Shown one piece after another: positions 55,985-64,000 of a DNA stretch of 64,000 nt. The notes under the pieces were generated by a model that was not told the DNA's origin, ran no database searches, and saw nothing but the letters and a program-made list of their open reading frames with translations. Within the stretch, counting starts at the first letter, position 1; each line of letters starts with the position of its first letter. The translations under genes and the position numbers were made by a program. Source of the DNA: Conchocele bisecta (lineage: Eukaryota; Mollusca; Bivalvia; Lucinida; Thyasiridae); NCBI GenBank assembly GCA_029237695.1, contig JAQRGA010000042.1:1922001-1986000 (forward strand), in the 5' to 3' direction.

Positions 55985-56310
55985 TTAAAGCTGCAGAAAA
56001 AGATGAAGAACTCCACCACCTGATTTAATATAAAAAGTTACTCCTTCTGCAGAGACATGACTCTCAACTGGATTGGTGCTTCTTTTATTCTGCTTTTCAA
56101 CAGTTAGCAGCACATATAGAACTAGAATCAACCAAAGATCCACCAGTAACTTTCTCTAATTCTATTCCAACGTTGAGTAATAATTCATTTTCAGGAATTA
56201 ATCCTACAAAGAGTAGTAAAACTATCCTCTTTACTTGGTTCTCTGAATCTATTAATAGGAGCTATCGCAACAACTCCAAAGCCAATAATAATAACATCAT
56301 ATTCGGTATT
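55985..56310 (-). pseudogene. NAD(P)/FAD-dependent oxidoreductase relic
   Basis: From an ATG at about 56310 the minus strand reads MNTEYDVIIIGFGVVAIAPI, a Rossmann start whose GxGxxG is already damaged. In another frame LFVGLIPENELLLNVGIELE and KVTGGSLVDSS follow. That is the segment of pyridine nucleotide-disulfide oxidoreductases just before the second FAD contact. The central 200 or more residues are missing, and stops follow. The family here resembles oxidoreductases paired with glycerol-3-phosphate dehydrogenases; that detail is tentative. Confidence 0.7.
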
Positions 56311-56403
56311 CATATTTTTTAACTTTCCAAAATATTTTAGCTATGAAATAAAATTGCAATTTTTTATTAAAAACGGTAACTTAGTATGATATGAGAATAT
56401 AAA

Positions 56404-56928
56404 TTATTTCTTTTTGTCCCGTTGATGTTCTTTTTTATCTTCCTTATTCTCGGCTAAATCAAGAGATTCATCAATCATTTTTCTTATTTTTTTTGCAATA
56501 TCAACACTAATTTCACCTGAAGCATCCAATACAGAATTAAATGCATTTCTGATATTGCCTGCTGTATCTTTACTAATTGATCCGCCTGCATCTAAACTTG
56601 AGTCTAAAGCTTCACGTAGATTTTTAGATAAATTTTTACTTGCATCTCCCGCAGCATCAAAAACACCTGTTAAAGCTTTTTTTATATTATCTACTGAGTT
56701 TGATGAAATTTTTTCAGTGGCTTTCGTACTGGTATCTACAACTGATTTAACATTATCTTTTACAGAATCTTTTATTCCCAAAGCAGCAGCTTTTACAGTA
56801 TCAGCTGTCTTGTGTAGATTTTTTGAGATGTTTATGGGAATATGCTTATCAACTTGCTCTACTGCAGATTCAATTGTATCAGAAACCCATTTTATAGCCT
56901 TATTCTTATCTTTTTCCTTGTTAGACAT
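56404..56928 (-). CDS. protein of 22-residue amphipathic helical repeats
   Basis: 174 residues from MSNKEK; a GGAG site lies six to seven bases before this ATG, so the ATG four codons upstream is rejected. Residues 59-146 are four back-to-back repeats of exactly 22 residues (starting NVKSVVDTS, NIKKALTGVFDAAG, NLREALDSSLDAGG, NIRNAFNSVLDASG), and a fifth begins at 147 (KIRKMIDESLDLAE). Hydrophobic positions recur every 3-4 residues, and 22 equals two 11-residue turns. This period is typical of lipid-surface amphipathic helices such as apolipoproteins; phasins and LEA-type proteins share it. There is no signal peptide. The ends are highly charged. The actual target is unknown. Confidence 0.75.
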   Translation of the reverse strand: MSNKEKDKNKAIKWVSDTIESAVEQVDKHIPINISKNLHKTADTVKAAALGIKDSVKDNVKSVVDTSTKATEKISSNSVDNIKKALTGVFDAAGDASKNLSKNLREALDSSLDAGGSISKDTAGNIRNAFNSVLDASGEISVDIAKKIRKMIDESLDLAENKEDKKEHQRDKKK

Positions 56929-57221
56929 GTGCAACTCCATAAATTCTGTACTGAGTAATTTTTAATAATATCAATATAATATTTAAAGTAAGCCTATATA
57001 AAAATAAGTTCAACAAAAAAACAGTATTCAGATATTAAATGATATCATTTAAAAAAGTAAACTCAGATAAAAATCAAAATTGGGTAAATAGTAGACAGCT
57101 ATTCATTATTTTTTATAAATAACAAAATTAATATAAAAATTGATGGTGAAATAATTTTAATGTTTAATATTATTTATGGTTCAATTAAATTTAAATCAGA
57201 TATAAGGATTTATAGATAAGA

Positions 57222-58079
57222 ATGTCTAATAAAAAAGCAATAATGATTATGGTTGACGGCTTAGGCATTCCTCAATCAGGTTGGCATAATTCTGTTTATT
57301 CAGAATTTTGTTCAAAAGAATTCACTAATTTTTTTACTGAATATTCTATTCCTATTGACGCATGTTTAGGCATAAATGGTATACCTCAAAGTGCTACAGG
57401 ACAAACTACTATCTATACAGGAATTAATGCTGCAAAATTAAAAGGTATGCATATTTCAGGCTTTCCGGCACGAACTTTAAAAGAAGTAATAAAAGAAAAT
57501 AATATTTTTTCTAAACTTATTTCTCTTGGTAAAAAACCTGTTTTTGCAAATGCCTATATTGGTTATACACTCGAACAATTAATGAATAGCAGATTTGCTT
57601 CAGTAACAACAGTTATGTCTGATGCTGCTTTTGGCAAAGCTCTCAATCTGGAAGACCTCTTAGCAGGAAATGCTGTATATCATGATATCACCAGATTTAC
57701 TGCAATGAAAAAATATAACATAAGCGAAATTTCGCCAGAATTAGCTTCTCGGCATTTACTAAATATTTCAAAAGATTATGATTTCACTCTTTTTGAATTT
57801 TTCCTTACAGATAAAGTTGGACATTCAATGAATAAAGCCTCTATAAAAAAAGTTTTTTCAATTCTTGATAAATTTATATGCAATTTAAAATATAATTTGC
57901 ATAATGATACAGTGCTAATCATTTGCAGTGACCATGGGAACTGTGAAAATATTGAAATTAAAAGCCATACGAAAAATAGAGTACCTCTATTGATTTATGG
58001 TGATGTAAGTATTGATAAAAATAATATTAAAAACTTATGCGACATATATAAAACTGTACTAAGCATAATAATGCAATAA
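57222..58079 (+). CDS. short phosphoglycerate-mutase-like metalloenzyme (alkaline phosphatase superfamily)
   Basis: 285 residues. IMIMVDGLGIPQ carries the first metal-binding Asp. GIPQSATGQTTIYTGINA gives the nucleophile region (Ser/Thr in SATGQTT). LTDKVGHSM and CSDHGNCENIEIKSHTK supply further Asp and His metal ligands. These are hallmarks of cofactor-independent phosphoglycerate mutase relatives. At 285 residues it lacks the inserted domain that gives true iPGM its substrate specificity (about 510 residues). It is a metal-dependent phospho- or phosphonohydrolase of unknown substrate. Neighbours give no further clue. Confidence 0.82.
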   Translation: MSNKKAIMIMVDGLGIPQSGWHNSVYSEFCSKEFTNFFTEYSIPIDACLGINGIPQSATGQTTIYTGINAAKLKGMHISGFPARTLKEVIKENNIFSKLISLGKKPVFANAYIGYTLEQLMNSRFASVTTVMSDAAFGKALNLEDLLAGNAVYHDITRFTAMKKYNISEISPELASRHLLNISKDYDFTLFEFFLTDKVGHSMNKASIKKVFSILDKFICNLKYNLHNDTVLIICSDHGNCENIEIKSHTKNRVPLLIYGDVSIDKNNIKNLCDIYKTVLSIIMQ

Positions 58080-58511
58080 GAATTCATTATTTATACGGTA
58101 GCGTAGGTATCATTTATATTTTATATTATCGGTCTATTTATCAAATACTTTAATACCTTTACATAAAATGCAGGCCATCTAAATACAATTTCAGATAAAC
58201 CATCAAAATATACTTTAGCCCTACTCACTGAACAAAATCTATTTAAAAAATATTATGTAAAAAAATTGGATATAAAAATAATAAAACTCTACCTTTTCTA
58301 TCTAAATAAAACTATGTTGCATGATATCTTAAATATACGTAATAAGCATAAAAAAATAGTAAAAATAATTTGCTTGTAAAATTCTGAAATCTTCAGTTCA
58401 GATATCTAAGAAACTTGCATTCTTTGTAAATGGATACAATTTTATATTAGTTTAAAAAATCAAACTAAATTTATTAAAACAGCAGTAATAACTATTGGAG
58501 ACTTAATAATT
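58080..58511. other. 430-base intergenic region
   Basis: Very AT-rich DNA between the metalloenzyme and transketolase genes. No reading frame of note, repeat or strong hairpin was seen. The last part carries GGAG eleven bases before the transketolase start, and the rest probably contains its promoter. Confidence 0.5.
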
Positions 58512-60509
58512 ATGGTAACAATGAGTGACAAAAAATTAGCTGCAGATAATATCAGACTTTTATCCGCAGACGCAATACAAAAAGCTAATTCAGGTCATCC
58601 GGGGATGCCTATGGGCTGTGCAGATTTTGCATTTACTTTGTGGTATAAATATATGAGACATAACCCATTTAATCCTGACTGGATTGGGCGAGATAGATTT
58701 GTATTATCAGCAGGACACGGTTCAATGCTTTTATATTCATTGTTATATCTATTTAAATATGGACTAACATTAGATGATATTAAGAACTTTCGGCAGCTGA
58801 ACAGTTTAACGCCAGGCCATCCTGAATACGGTCATACACGTGGTGTAGAAGTAACTACAGGACCTTTAGGCAGTGGTTTTAGTTCAGCAGTAGGAATGGC
58901 AATTGAAGCTAAAAGCTTTACTGCAAGAACAGGTATTGATAAAACAGATTTATTTAAAGCACAAAAAATATATACTATGTGCGGTGATGGATGTCTAATG
59001 GAGGGCTGCACTCATGAAACAGCTTCTTTGGCCGGACACTTAAAACTTGATAATCTAATCTGCTTTTATGACAGCAATTCAATTACAATAGAAGGATCAA
59101 CTTCTCTAGCATTCACTGAAGATGTTAAAAAAAGATTTGAAGCTTATGACTGGAGAGTAATAAATATAAATAATGCTAATGATATTAATCAAGTTGAAAA
59201 AGCTTTAGATCAGGCTGTTATATCCAATGGAAAGCCAACTTTGATTATCGGCAAAACAACAATTGCTTTTGGATCACCTAACAAAGCGGGAACAAGCTCG
59301 GCACATGGTGAACCTTTAGGGGCAGAAGAATTGACTGCAACAAAACTTAACTTAGAATTTCCTGATGAAATGTTCTTTGTTAATGAAAAAGTTAGGGAAA
59401 TATGCAGTGAAAGAGTAGAAGAATTAAAATCTAAAGCCTCTTCTTGGGATAGTATGTTTAATGATTTTCTAGAAAAAAATAAGGAATCAGCTACACTTAT
59501 ATCAAATCTATTGCATAAACCTGTACCCAAAAACCTTCTTGAAGAATTACTTAAAGCTGTGCCTGTAGATAAAGCAGTGGCAACAAGAGTTTCAAGCGGT
59601 GTTATTTTACAAAAAATTGCAGAATTAATACCGGCAATAAGCGGCGGAGCTGCCGATCTTGCACCTTCCACAAAAACTGCATTAAATAATTCACTCAGTT
59701 TTACAGCAGAGACCAGAGAAGGTAAAAATTTACATTTTGGTATACGTGAATTCGGTATGGGGCTATGCATGAATGGAATGGCATTATATGGAACAGCTAT
59801 TCCATACGGTTCAACTTTTATGGTGTTTTCTGATTATATTAAACCTTCAATCAAACTTGCTGCATTACAGAATTTACATCTGATTTACATCTTTACTCAT
59901 GATTCATTGCTGCTTGGAGAAGATGGACCTACACATCAACCTATAGAACAATTGGCCATGTTAAGATCACTACCTAATTTAACAATTATTCGCCCTGCTG
60001 AAGCAAAAGAAACTGCACATGCATGGAACAGTGCTATTAATGCAGAGGGACCTGTTGCTCTAATATTATCAAGGCAGAATTTAGAACCACTTGCAAAAGA
60101 TCTTGAAAGTAAAATTAATCTTGCAAAAGGAGCTTATACTTTAAAAGCTGTAAACAACCCTAACCTTATTCTTATTGCTACAGGTTCGGAAGTAAATTTA
60201 GCTTTAAAAGCATCCGAAATTCTTAAAAAGAAAAATATTACGGCTAACATTGTTTCAATGCCTTCCAGAGAACTATTTTTAAAACAATCTAAAGAATATC
60301 AGGAATCTATTATTCCGTCAAATTTTAAAAATAAAGTTACTATTGAACTAGCTTCTACTTTCGGATGGAGAGAATTTGCAGGCAATGACGGCTTAACTTT
60401 GGGAGTTGATACTTTTGGTGCTTCTGCTCCTCAAAAAGCGCTTGAAAAATTATTTGGTTTCACTCCTGAACAAATAAGTGAAAAAATTATAAAACATTTT
60501 AATTTCTAA
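58512..60509 (+). CDS. tkt: transketolase
   Basis: 665 residues, normal length. It moves two-carbon units in the pentose-phosphate cycle. ANSGHPGMPMGCADFAFTLW gives the first catalytic His. CGDGCLMEGCTHETASLAGH leading to NLICFYDSN is the thiamine-diphosphate/metal motif (GDG...N). RTHDS-like THDSLLLGEDGPTHQPIEQL and IRPAEAKETAHAWNSA are the phosphate-binding part. The C-terminal domain ends with TFGASAPQKALEKLFGFTPE. Ribulose-phosphate epimerase, which supplies a substrate, is encoded at 24418. A GGAG precedes the chosen ATG; a second ATG three codons in is possible. Confidence 0.97.
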   Translation: MVTMSDKKLAADNIRLLSADAIQKANSGHPGMPMGCADFAFTLWYKYMRHNPFNPDWIGRDRFVLSAGHGSMLLYSLLYLFKYGLTLDDIKNFRQLNSLTPGHPEYGHTRGVEVTTGPLGSGFSSAVGMAIEAKSFTARTGIDKTDLFKAQKIYTMCGDGCLMEGCTHETASLAGHLKLDNLICFYDSNSITIEGSTSLAFTEDVKKRFEAYDWRVININNANDINQVEKALDQAVISNGKPTLIIGKTTIAFGSPNKAGTSSAHGEPLGAEELTATKLNLEFPDEMFFVNEKVREICSERVEELKSKASSWDSMFNDFLEKNKESATLISNLLHKPVPKNLLEELLKAVPVDKAVATRVSSGVILQKIAELIPAISGGAADLAPSTKTALNNSLSFTAETREGKNLHFGIREFGMGLCMNGMALYGTAIPYGSTFMVFSDYIKPSIKLAALQNLHLIYIFTHDSLLLGEDGPTHQPIEQLAMLRSLPNLTIIRPAEAKETAHAWNSAINAEGPVALILSRQNLEPLAKDLESKINLAKGAYTLKAVNNPNLILIATGSEVNLALKASEILKKKNITANIVSMPSRELFLKQSKEYQESIIPSNFKNKVTIELASTFGWREFAGNDGLTLGVDTFGASAPQKALEKLFGFTPEQISEKIIKHFNF

Positions 60510-60518
60510 GATAAAAAA

Positions 60519-60545
60519 AATCCCCCAAAATATCATTGGGGGATT
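60519..60545 (-). terminator. terminator between transketolase and the GNAT gene
   Basis: aatcccccaa (60519-60528) and ttgggggatt (60536-60545) form a perfect ten-pair GC-centred stem with a seven-base loop. Read on minus it runs into eight T (60518-60511), ideal for the GNAT gene. On plus it is followed by a weaker T-rich tract and may also end transketolase transcripts. Confidence 0.9.
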
Positions 60546-60572
60546 TATATTTAATAGTTCTATAAAAATTTA

Positions 60573-61316
60573 TCAATCTATTTCAACCCAATTCATATGG
60601 GATTTTCTTACAAAACCTAAGCCTCTAAGTAAATCCACTGTAGTTTTGCCGAGATCACCAATATAAATAAAAGGCTGTTTACCTTCTTTTCTTAGTTTAT
60701 TTAACAACGTTACAACAATAGAATGAGCATAACCTTTATGCCTATATTCATCTGCGACATAGAGACAGCCAATAGCACCGTCGTCATGAGTTAAAACCCA
60801 AGCAACTAATTTACCATCTTCCCTCAATCCTACGCTATAGCCTTTCATTATTCTTTCTCTTATATAAGCAGGTGATAACATATTTTTCTCATTTAAATGA
60901 GAAAAAATATAATCAGCATCATCCAGATTCAAAGGTGCTGTTTCATCTTTAATCTCTGGTAGTTCTATATCATCATTGAGAATATATTGATAAGTTTTTA
61001 ATCTCCATGAAGGAGTTCTATTTTGCAATATGAATGGAAGTATCCAATCTTCAATAGCAGCAAAATATTTATCTTCATTACTAAGATTTAACATTAGCTG
61101 CTGTACTTCATCTTCTGAATGACCGCCTATATATACCCATGGATGATCACTAACCCCTCTTATTAAGACTGAATCGCCTACGCGTTCTGCACTATAAATA
61201 GGATTTTCTTCAGCAAAGTTGGAGAGGCTTAAATTCATCTTATTATTTTCTTTTATCCATTCCAATATATTGGCTATATCGTCCATATTTATGTCCTTAA
61301 AAATATTATTACTCAA
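60573..61316 (-). CDS. GNAT-family N-acetyltransferase
   Basis: 247 residues. The C-terminal half (about 130-240) is a GNAT fold: DDGAIGCLYVADEYRHKGYA with the acetyl-CoA pyrophosphate loop R-H-K-G-Y-A, then AHSIVVTLLNKLRKEG and ATT-like TVDLLRGLGFVRKSH. The N-terminal half (about 1-125) is a second, degenerate domain with VLIRGVSDHPWVYIGG. This layout matches FR47/GCN5-related enzymes with two halves. The acyl acceptor is not known. It is on the opposite strand to transketolase and separate from the mla genes by about 70 bases. Confidence 0.85.
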   Translation of the reverse strand: MSNNIFKDINMDDIANILEWIKENNKMNLSLSNFAEENPIYSAERVGDSVLIRGVSDHPWVYIGGHSEDEVQQLMLNLSNEDKYFAAIEDWILPFILQNRTPSWRLKTYQYILNDDIELPEIKDETAPLNLDDADYIFSHLNEKNMLSPAYIRERIMKGYSVGLREDGKLVAWVLTHDDGAIGCLYVADEYRHKGYAHSIVVTLLNKLRKEGKQPFIYIGDLGKTTVDLLRGLGFVRKSHMNWVEID

Positions 61317-61385
61317 TATAATTTACTAAAATTATATTATTGGGTTGAACTACATTCAATAGGAAATTTTGATTTTTTATTTAGT

Positions 61386-62357
61386 TTAAAATGACGGAAC
61401 TACTCTATGCTCTTCTTTTCCCCATATAATTGAATCAGGTTGATTATTAATTGTATTAGATAACTCTCTAATACTTTCAGCAGTTTCATTAAAACTATTA
61501 ACAGCCTCTTCAAGTTTAGTTACCAAGCTTTGCATCAAGCTTCTGGCATCAGATGCGGTTTGTGGAATATTAGCTTCAAAAATTTCTTTATTTACATTTT
61601 TAGAAAGTATTTTCATATCTTTCATTAACTCTTCATAATCCTTCACAATACTCTCAACTCTACCTTTAGTTAAAGTCTCATTAAATCTTGTTGTGAGATT
61701 ATTTATGTTATAACTAATCTTATCAATATGAGCTACTAAAGTTGTAAATTTTTTGCCATTCAGATATTTATTAATACCGCCAATAGTACTCGAAACATCA
61801 GTAAAAACTTTATCGATTCCTGAAAATTTTTCTAATGAAGTATTTATTTTTGATAAAATATCTCCCATTAAAATAGGTGTTACTGAAGGGATATATAAAA
61901 GATGAGGATCAGGGAGTTTAAATACTTTAATAGGAAATTTTTTAACGTTAAAGTATTTTATCTCCTGATATAAAGTTCCTGTTATTCCTTCATATCTGAG
62001 CTGACACCTTAGTCCTCTTTTTACACTGGCACTTAAATATTTAGCAAATGTATTTGTCTGTTCATCACCCAGCACATCAGCCTTATTAAAATTCTCAGGA
62101 TATAATTCCATATAAATATAGATATTATCTCCATTAGGAGAAATTTTTATCCCTGTTACCTGACCAATTCCTACTCCGTTATATTTTACTTTAGCTCCTA
62201 TAGATAATCCCTGAACAGAAGAATTAACAACAGTTGTACAAAGTATTTTACTCTTAAAAAGTTCTAATGAACCAAGTAAAAAAAGAACAATACATAAAAC
62301 GATAAAAGTGCTTACTACAAAAACTCCGAGTTTAAATTTATTAGCTATATTTGGCAT
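61386..62357 (-). CDS. mlaD: MlaD-family lipid-transport protein (MCE domain)
   Basis: 323 residues. One membrane helix near the N-terminus (about 11-31, VFVVSTFIVLCIVLFLLGSL) anchors it in the inner membrane. The MCE domain follows: VVNSSVQGLSIGAKVKYNGV and GIGQVTGIKISPNG. The rest is a coiled helical tail (about 165-310) that can reach into the periplasm. Single-MCE proteins form hexameric rings that pass phospholipid between membranes. It ends the mlaE-mlaF-mlaD series; four bases separate it from mlaF. Confidence 0.9.
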   Translation of the reverse strand: MPNIANKFKLGVFVVSTFIVLCIVLFLLGSLELFKSKILCTTVVNSSVQGLSIGAKVKYNGVGIGQVTGIKISPNGDNIYIYMELYPENFNKADVLGDEQTNTFAKYLSASVKRGLRCQLRYEGITGTLYQEIKYFNVKKFPIKVFKLPDPHLLYIPSVTPILMGDILSKINTSLEKFSGIDKVFTDVSSTIGGINKYLNGKKFTTLVAHIDKISYNINNLTTRFNETLTKGRVESIVKDYEELMKDMKILSKNVNKEIFEANIPQTASDARSLMQSLVTKLEEAVNSFNETAESIRELSNTINNQPDSIIWGKEEHRVVPSF

Positions 62358-62361
62358 AATA

Positions 62362-63123
62362 TTACCCTCTAATAATTTCTCTATTTAAAAATCCTTTTAC
62401 CCACCTATTTTTTGTATTATTTTTAATCTCTTCAGGTTTACCTTCTGCAACAATACTTTTAGATTTTTCATTCAAAATAATAATTCTATCTGCTATAGTA
62501 AATACACTTTCCAAGTCATGAGTTACTATAACAATAGTAACACCCAAACGTTCCTTTAAGTAAAGTATAAGATCATCCAACTGAACTGAAGAAATAGGAT
62601 CCAACCCAGCAGAAGGTTCATCTAGAAACAGAATATCAGGATCTAAAGCCAAAGCCCTTGCAATAGCAGCCCGCTTTTTCATTCCTCCGCTAAGCTCATG
62701 TGGAGAAAAATTTTCAAATCCATTTAATCCAACAAGATTTAATTTTATTTTTGCAATTGAATGAATAAGATCTTTAGGTAAATTAGTAAATTCTTTTAGA
62801 GGCAATGCTATATTTTCTTCAAGAGTTAATGAACTAAATAGAGCCCCTGACTGATATAAAACTCCAAATTTCTTAGTTATATTCTGTTTTTGATCTTCTG
62901 ATATCTTAGTAATATCTATTCCTTCAAGAATTATCTCACCTTCCATTGGAGACAGCAAGCCAATTATATGTTTAAAAATAGTACTTTTACCACTTCCTGA
63001 ACCACCTAAAATACCAAAAACTTCACCTCTTGTCACAGAAAAATTAATATCGCTCATAACGGTTTTACCATTATATCCTACCTTTAAATTTTTTACCTGA
63101 ATTAATTTTTCTCTGTTTTTCAT
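62362..63123 (-). CDS. mlaF: phospholipid ABC transporter ATPase
   Basis: 253 residues. Walker A GILGGSGSGKSTIFKHI, Q-loop LYQSGALFSSLT, signature LSGGMKKRAAIARALALDPD, Walker B ILFLDEPSAGLD and the switch His in IVIVTHDLESVF are intact. The LSGGM variant of the signature and the SAGLDP context are typical of MlaF/Mkl ATPases. With MlaE it drives lipid movement through MlaD. It lies between mlaE (14 bases) and mlaD (4 bases). Confidence 0.95.
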   Translation of the reverse strand: MKNREKLIQVKNLKVGYNGKTVMSDINFSVTRGEVFGILGGSGSGKSTIFKHIIGLLSPMEGEIILEGIDITKISEDQKQNITKKFGVLYQSGALFSSLTLEENIALPLKEFTNLPKDLIHSIAKIKLNLVGLNGFENFSPHELSGGMKKRAAIARALALDPDILFLDEPSAGLDPISSVQLDDLILYLKERLGVTIVIVTHDLESVFTIADRIIILNEKSKSIVAEGKPEEIKNNTKNRWVKGFLNREIIRG

Positions 63124-63137
63124 AAATTATTATTTTT

Positions 63138-63989
63138 TCAATTTAAAATAACTGTTAATAATGCATCTGCTATTATAATTAGAAAAATGCCTCCGACAAC
63201 AGCAGATGTTGCAGCTTTTCCAACACCTTTTGCATCTTTTTCAGCCTTATACCCTTTAAGACAACCTATTCCTGCAATTAAAACAGCAAAAACTATACTT
63301 TTCATAACACCTTCCATTACACATGAAAAATCAACTGCCTGAAGAGTATTACCATAATATTGCTGAATAGTAATTCCACTTTTCAATACGCCAACACACA
63401 TTCCTCCGATTATACCTGCAACATCTCCTATAAGAGTTAGCATCGGCATCACAACAACTAAAGCAATTAGTTTAGGCATTACTAAAAAACGTGTTGTATG
63501 AAGTCCCATTGTTGACATTGCGTCAATCTCTTCTGATACATTCATACTTCCAATTTCTGCAGCAAAAGCAGATCCAGCCCTGCCAATACAAATCATGGCA
63601 ACCATTAAAGCTCCTAACTCTTTGGTTATAGAGAGACCTACCAAGTTGGCTGCAAATATAGATAATCCAAATTTACCCATTTGGACAGATCCCTGGTATG
63701 CAAGAATTCCTCCCATCAAAAAAGAAATCAGAATAACAATAGGCACAGCGTCAGCACCTGTTTTATCCATATAATATAAAGTTTCTTTCCATTGAATTTT
63801 TTTGGGATTCTTAAACGATTTAAAAATAGTTGACGTAATTTCACCAATAAATTCTAAAAAAAATCTTGCCTCTCGAAAAAAGTTTATTGTTCCTCCACCA
63901 ATTCCAATAAAGAATGATTTTATACTATCTTTTAACCAATAATCTTTTTTAAATTCATGTGAAGATTTTTTGAAACCCAATTTATCCAC
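63138..63989 (-). CDS. mlaE: phospholipid ABC transporter permease
   Basis: 283 residues. The MlaE/YrbE fold: an amphipathic N-terminal part and about five membrane segments. ILISFLMGGILAYQGSVQMG, SITKELGALMVAMICIGRAG and SAFAAEIGSMNVSEEIDAMS are the family hallmarks, the last being the coupling region that docks on MlaF. It is the first gene of the mla operon in the minus direction and lies 11 bases from the window edge; its promoter is beyond 64000. mlaC/mlaA-type partners are not in view. Confidence 0.94.
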   Translation of the reverse strand: MDKLGFKKSSHEFKKDYWLKDSIKSFFIGIGGGTINFFREARFFLEFIGEITSTIFKSFKNPKKIQWKETLYYMDKTGADAVPIVILISFLMGGILAYQGSVQMGKFGLSIFAANLVGLSITKELGALMVAMICIGRAGSAFAAEIGSMNVSEEIDAMSTMGLHTTRFLVMPKLIALVVVMPMLTLIGDVAGIIGGMCVGVLKSGITIQQYYGNTLQAVDFSCVMEGVMKSIVFAVLIAGIGCLKGYKAEKDAKGVGKAATSAVVGGIFLIIIADALLTVILN

Positions 63990-64000
63990 TATGAGCTCAA

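Noticed and set aside
1..64000. tRNA or rRNA genes, CRISPR arrays, intact insertion sequences
   Set aside because: I scanned both strands for T-loop-like motifs, regularly spaced repeats and transposase motifs and found nothing convincing; a model-based search would be needed to exclude divergent RNAs.

Overview
The window is AT-rich DNA from a Gram-negative bacterium. Envelope genes support this: an MlaEFD-type lipid transporter, a 1230-residue AsmA-like protein, a TolC-type outer-membrane lipoprotein, a Wzm/Wzt polysaccharide exporter and an ArnC/ArnD pair. TGA works as a stop here (for example an ATGA stop/start overlap at about 39650), so the standard bacterial code applies. Several features would fit the PVC/Lentisphaerota side of the tree: an AURKAIP1/COX24-type mini-protein, a short phosphoglycerate-mutase-like metalloenzyme, LA_2272-type surface repeats and a shikimate kinase-chorismate synthase fusion. 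That placement is a low-confidence inference; no rRNA or tRNA gene was seen.

Layout. 1-4700: the 5' part of asnB, then a graveyard of decayed genes, including relics of a DpnI-family and an HNH-type restriction endonuclease and a roughly 0.6 kb block of about 50% GC. 4874-9927 (minus): adk-map-infA-rpmJ-rpsM-rpsK-rpsD-rpoA-rplQ. 10204-18720: mostly plus-strand housekeeping and envelope genes (FHA protein, ftsH, arnC, arnD, a Sel1-repeat protein), with ftsQ and a SPOUT methyltransferase on minus. 18780-28845 (minus): gltA, tsaC, purE, the aroK-aroC fusion, a ribosome-associated mini-protein, a sugar-nucleotide epimerase, rpe and the AsmA-like gene. 29983-47586 (minus): a surface-polysaccharide locus with eight glycosyltransferase genes (one of them decayed), acetyltransferase, methyltransferase, pyruvyltransferase, an O-antigen ligase/polymerase, a UDP-GlcNAc 2-epimerase and the Wzm/Wzt ABC exporter. 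47901-54330 (minus): an LA_2272/ankyrin surface protein, a Wzz/KpsE-like chain-length protein, a TolC-like lipoprotein and a large membrane-fusion protein. 54642-64000: a thioredoxin-fold protein lacking both active cysteines, a protein built of 22-residue amphipathic repeats, the metalloenzyme, transketolase, a GNAT enzyme and mlaD-mlaF-mlaE.

How the parts fit. The polysaccharide genes make and modify a glycan (GlcNAc 2-epimerisation, pyruvylation, O-acetylation, methylation). Wzm/Wzt would move it across the inner membrane. The neighbouring chain-length protein, adaptor and TolC-like lipoprotein could form an unusual route to the surface. No classical Wza/OPX protein is in the window, so this is the most interesting hypothesis here.

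The second theme is gene decay. At least eight recognisable relics (two restriction enzymes, MBOAT acyltransferase, NeuB/PseI-type synthase, a glycosyltransferase with four lesions, the Wzt C-terminal domain, an FAD oxidoreductase and an SGNH-like protein) lie between intact genes. This points to ongoing loss of accessory and surface functions, as in a lineage under relaxed selection.
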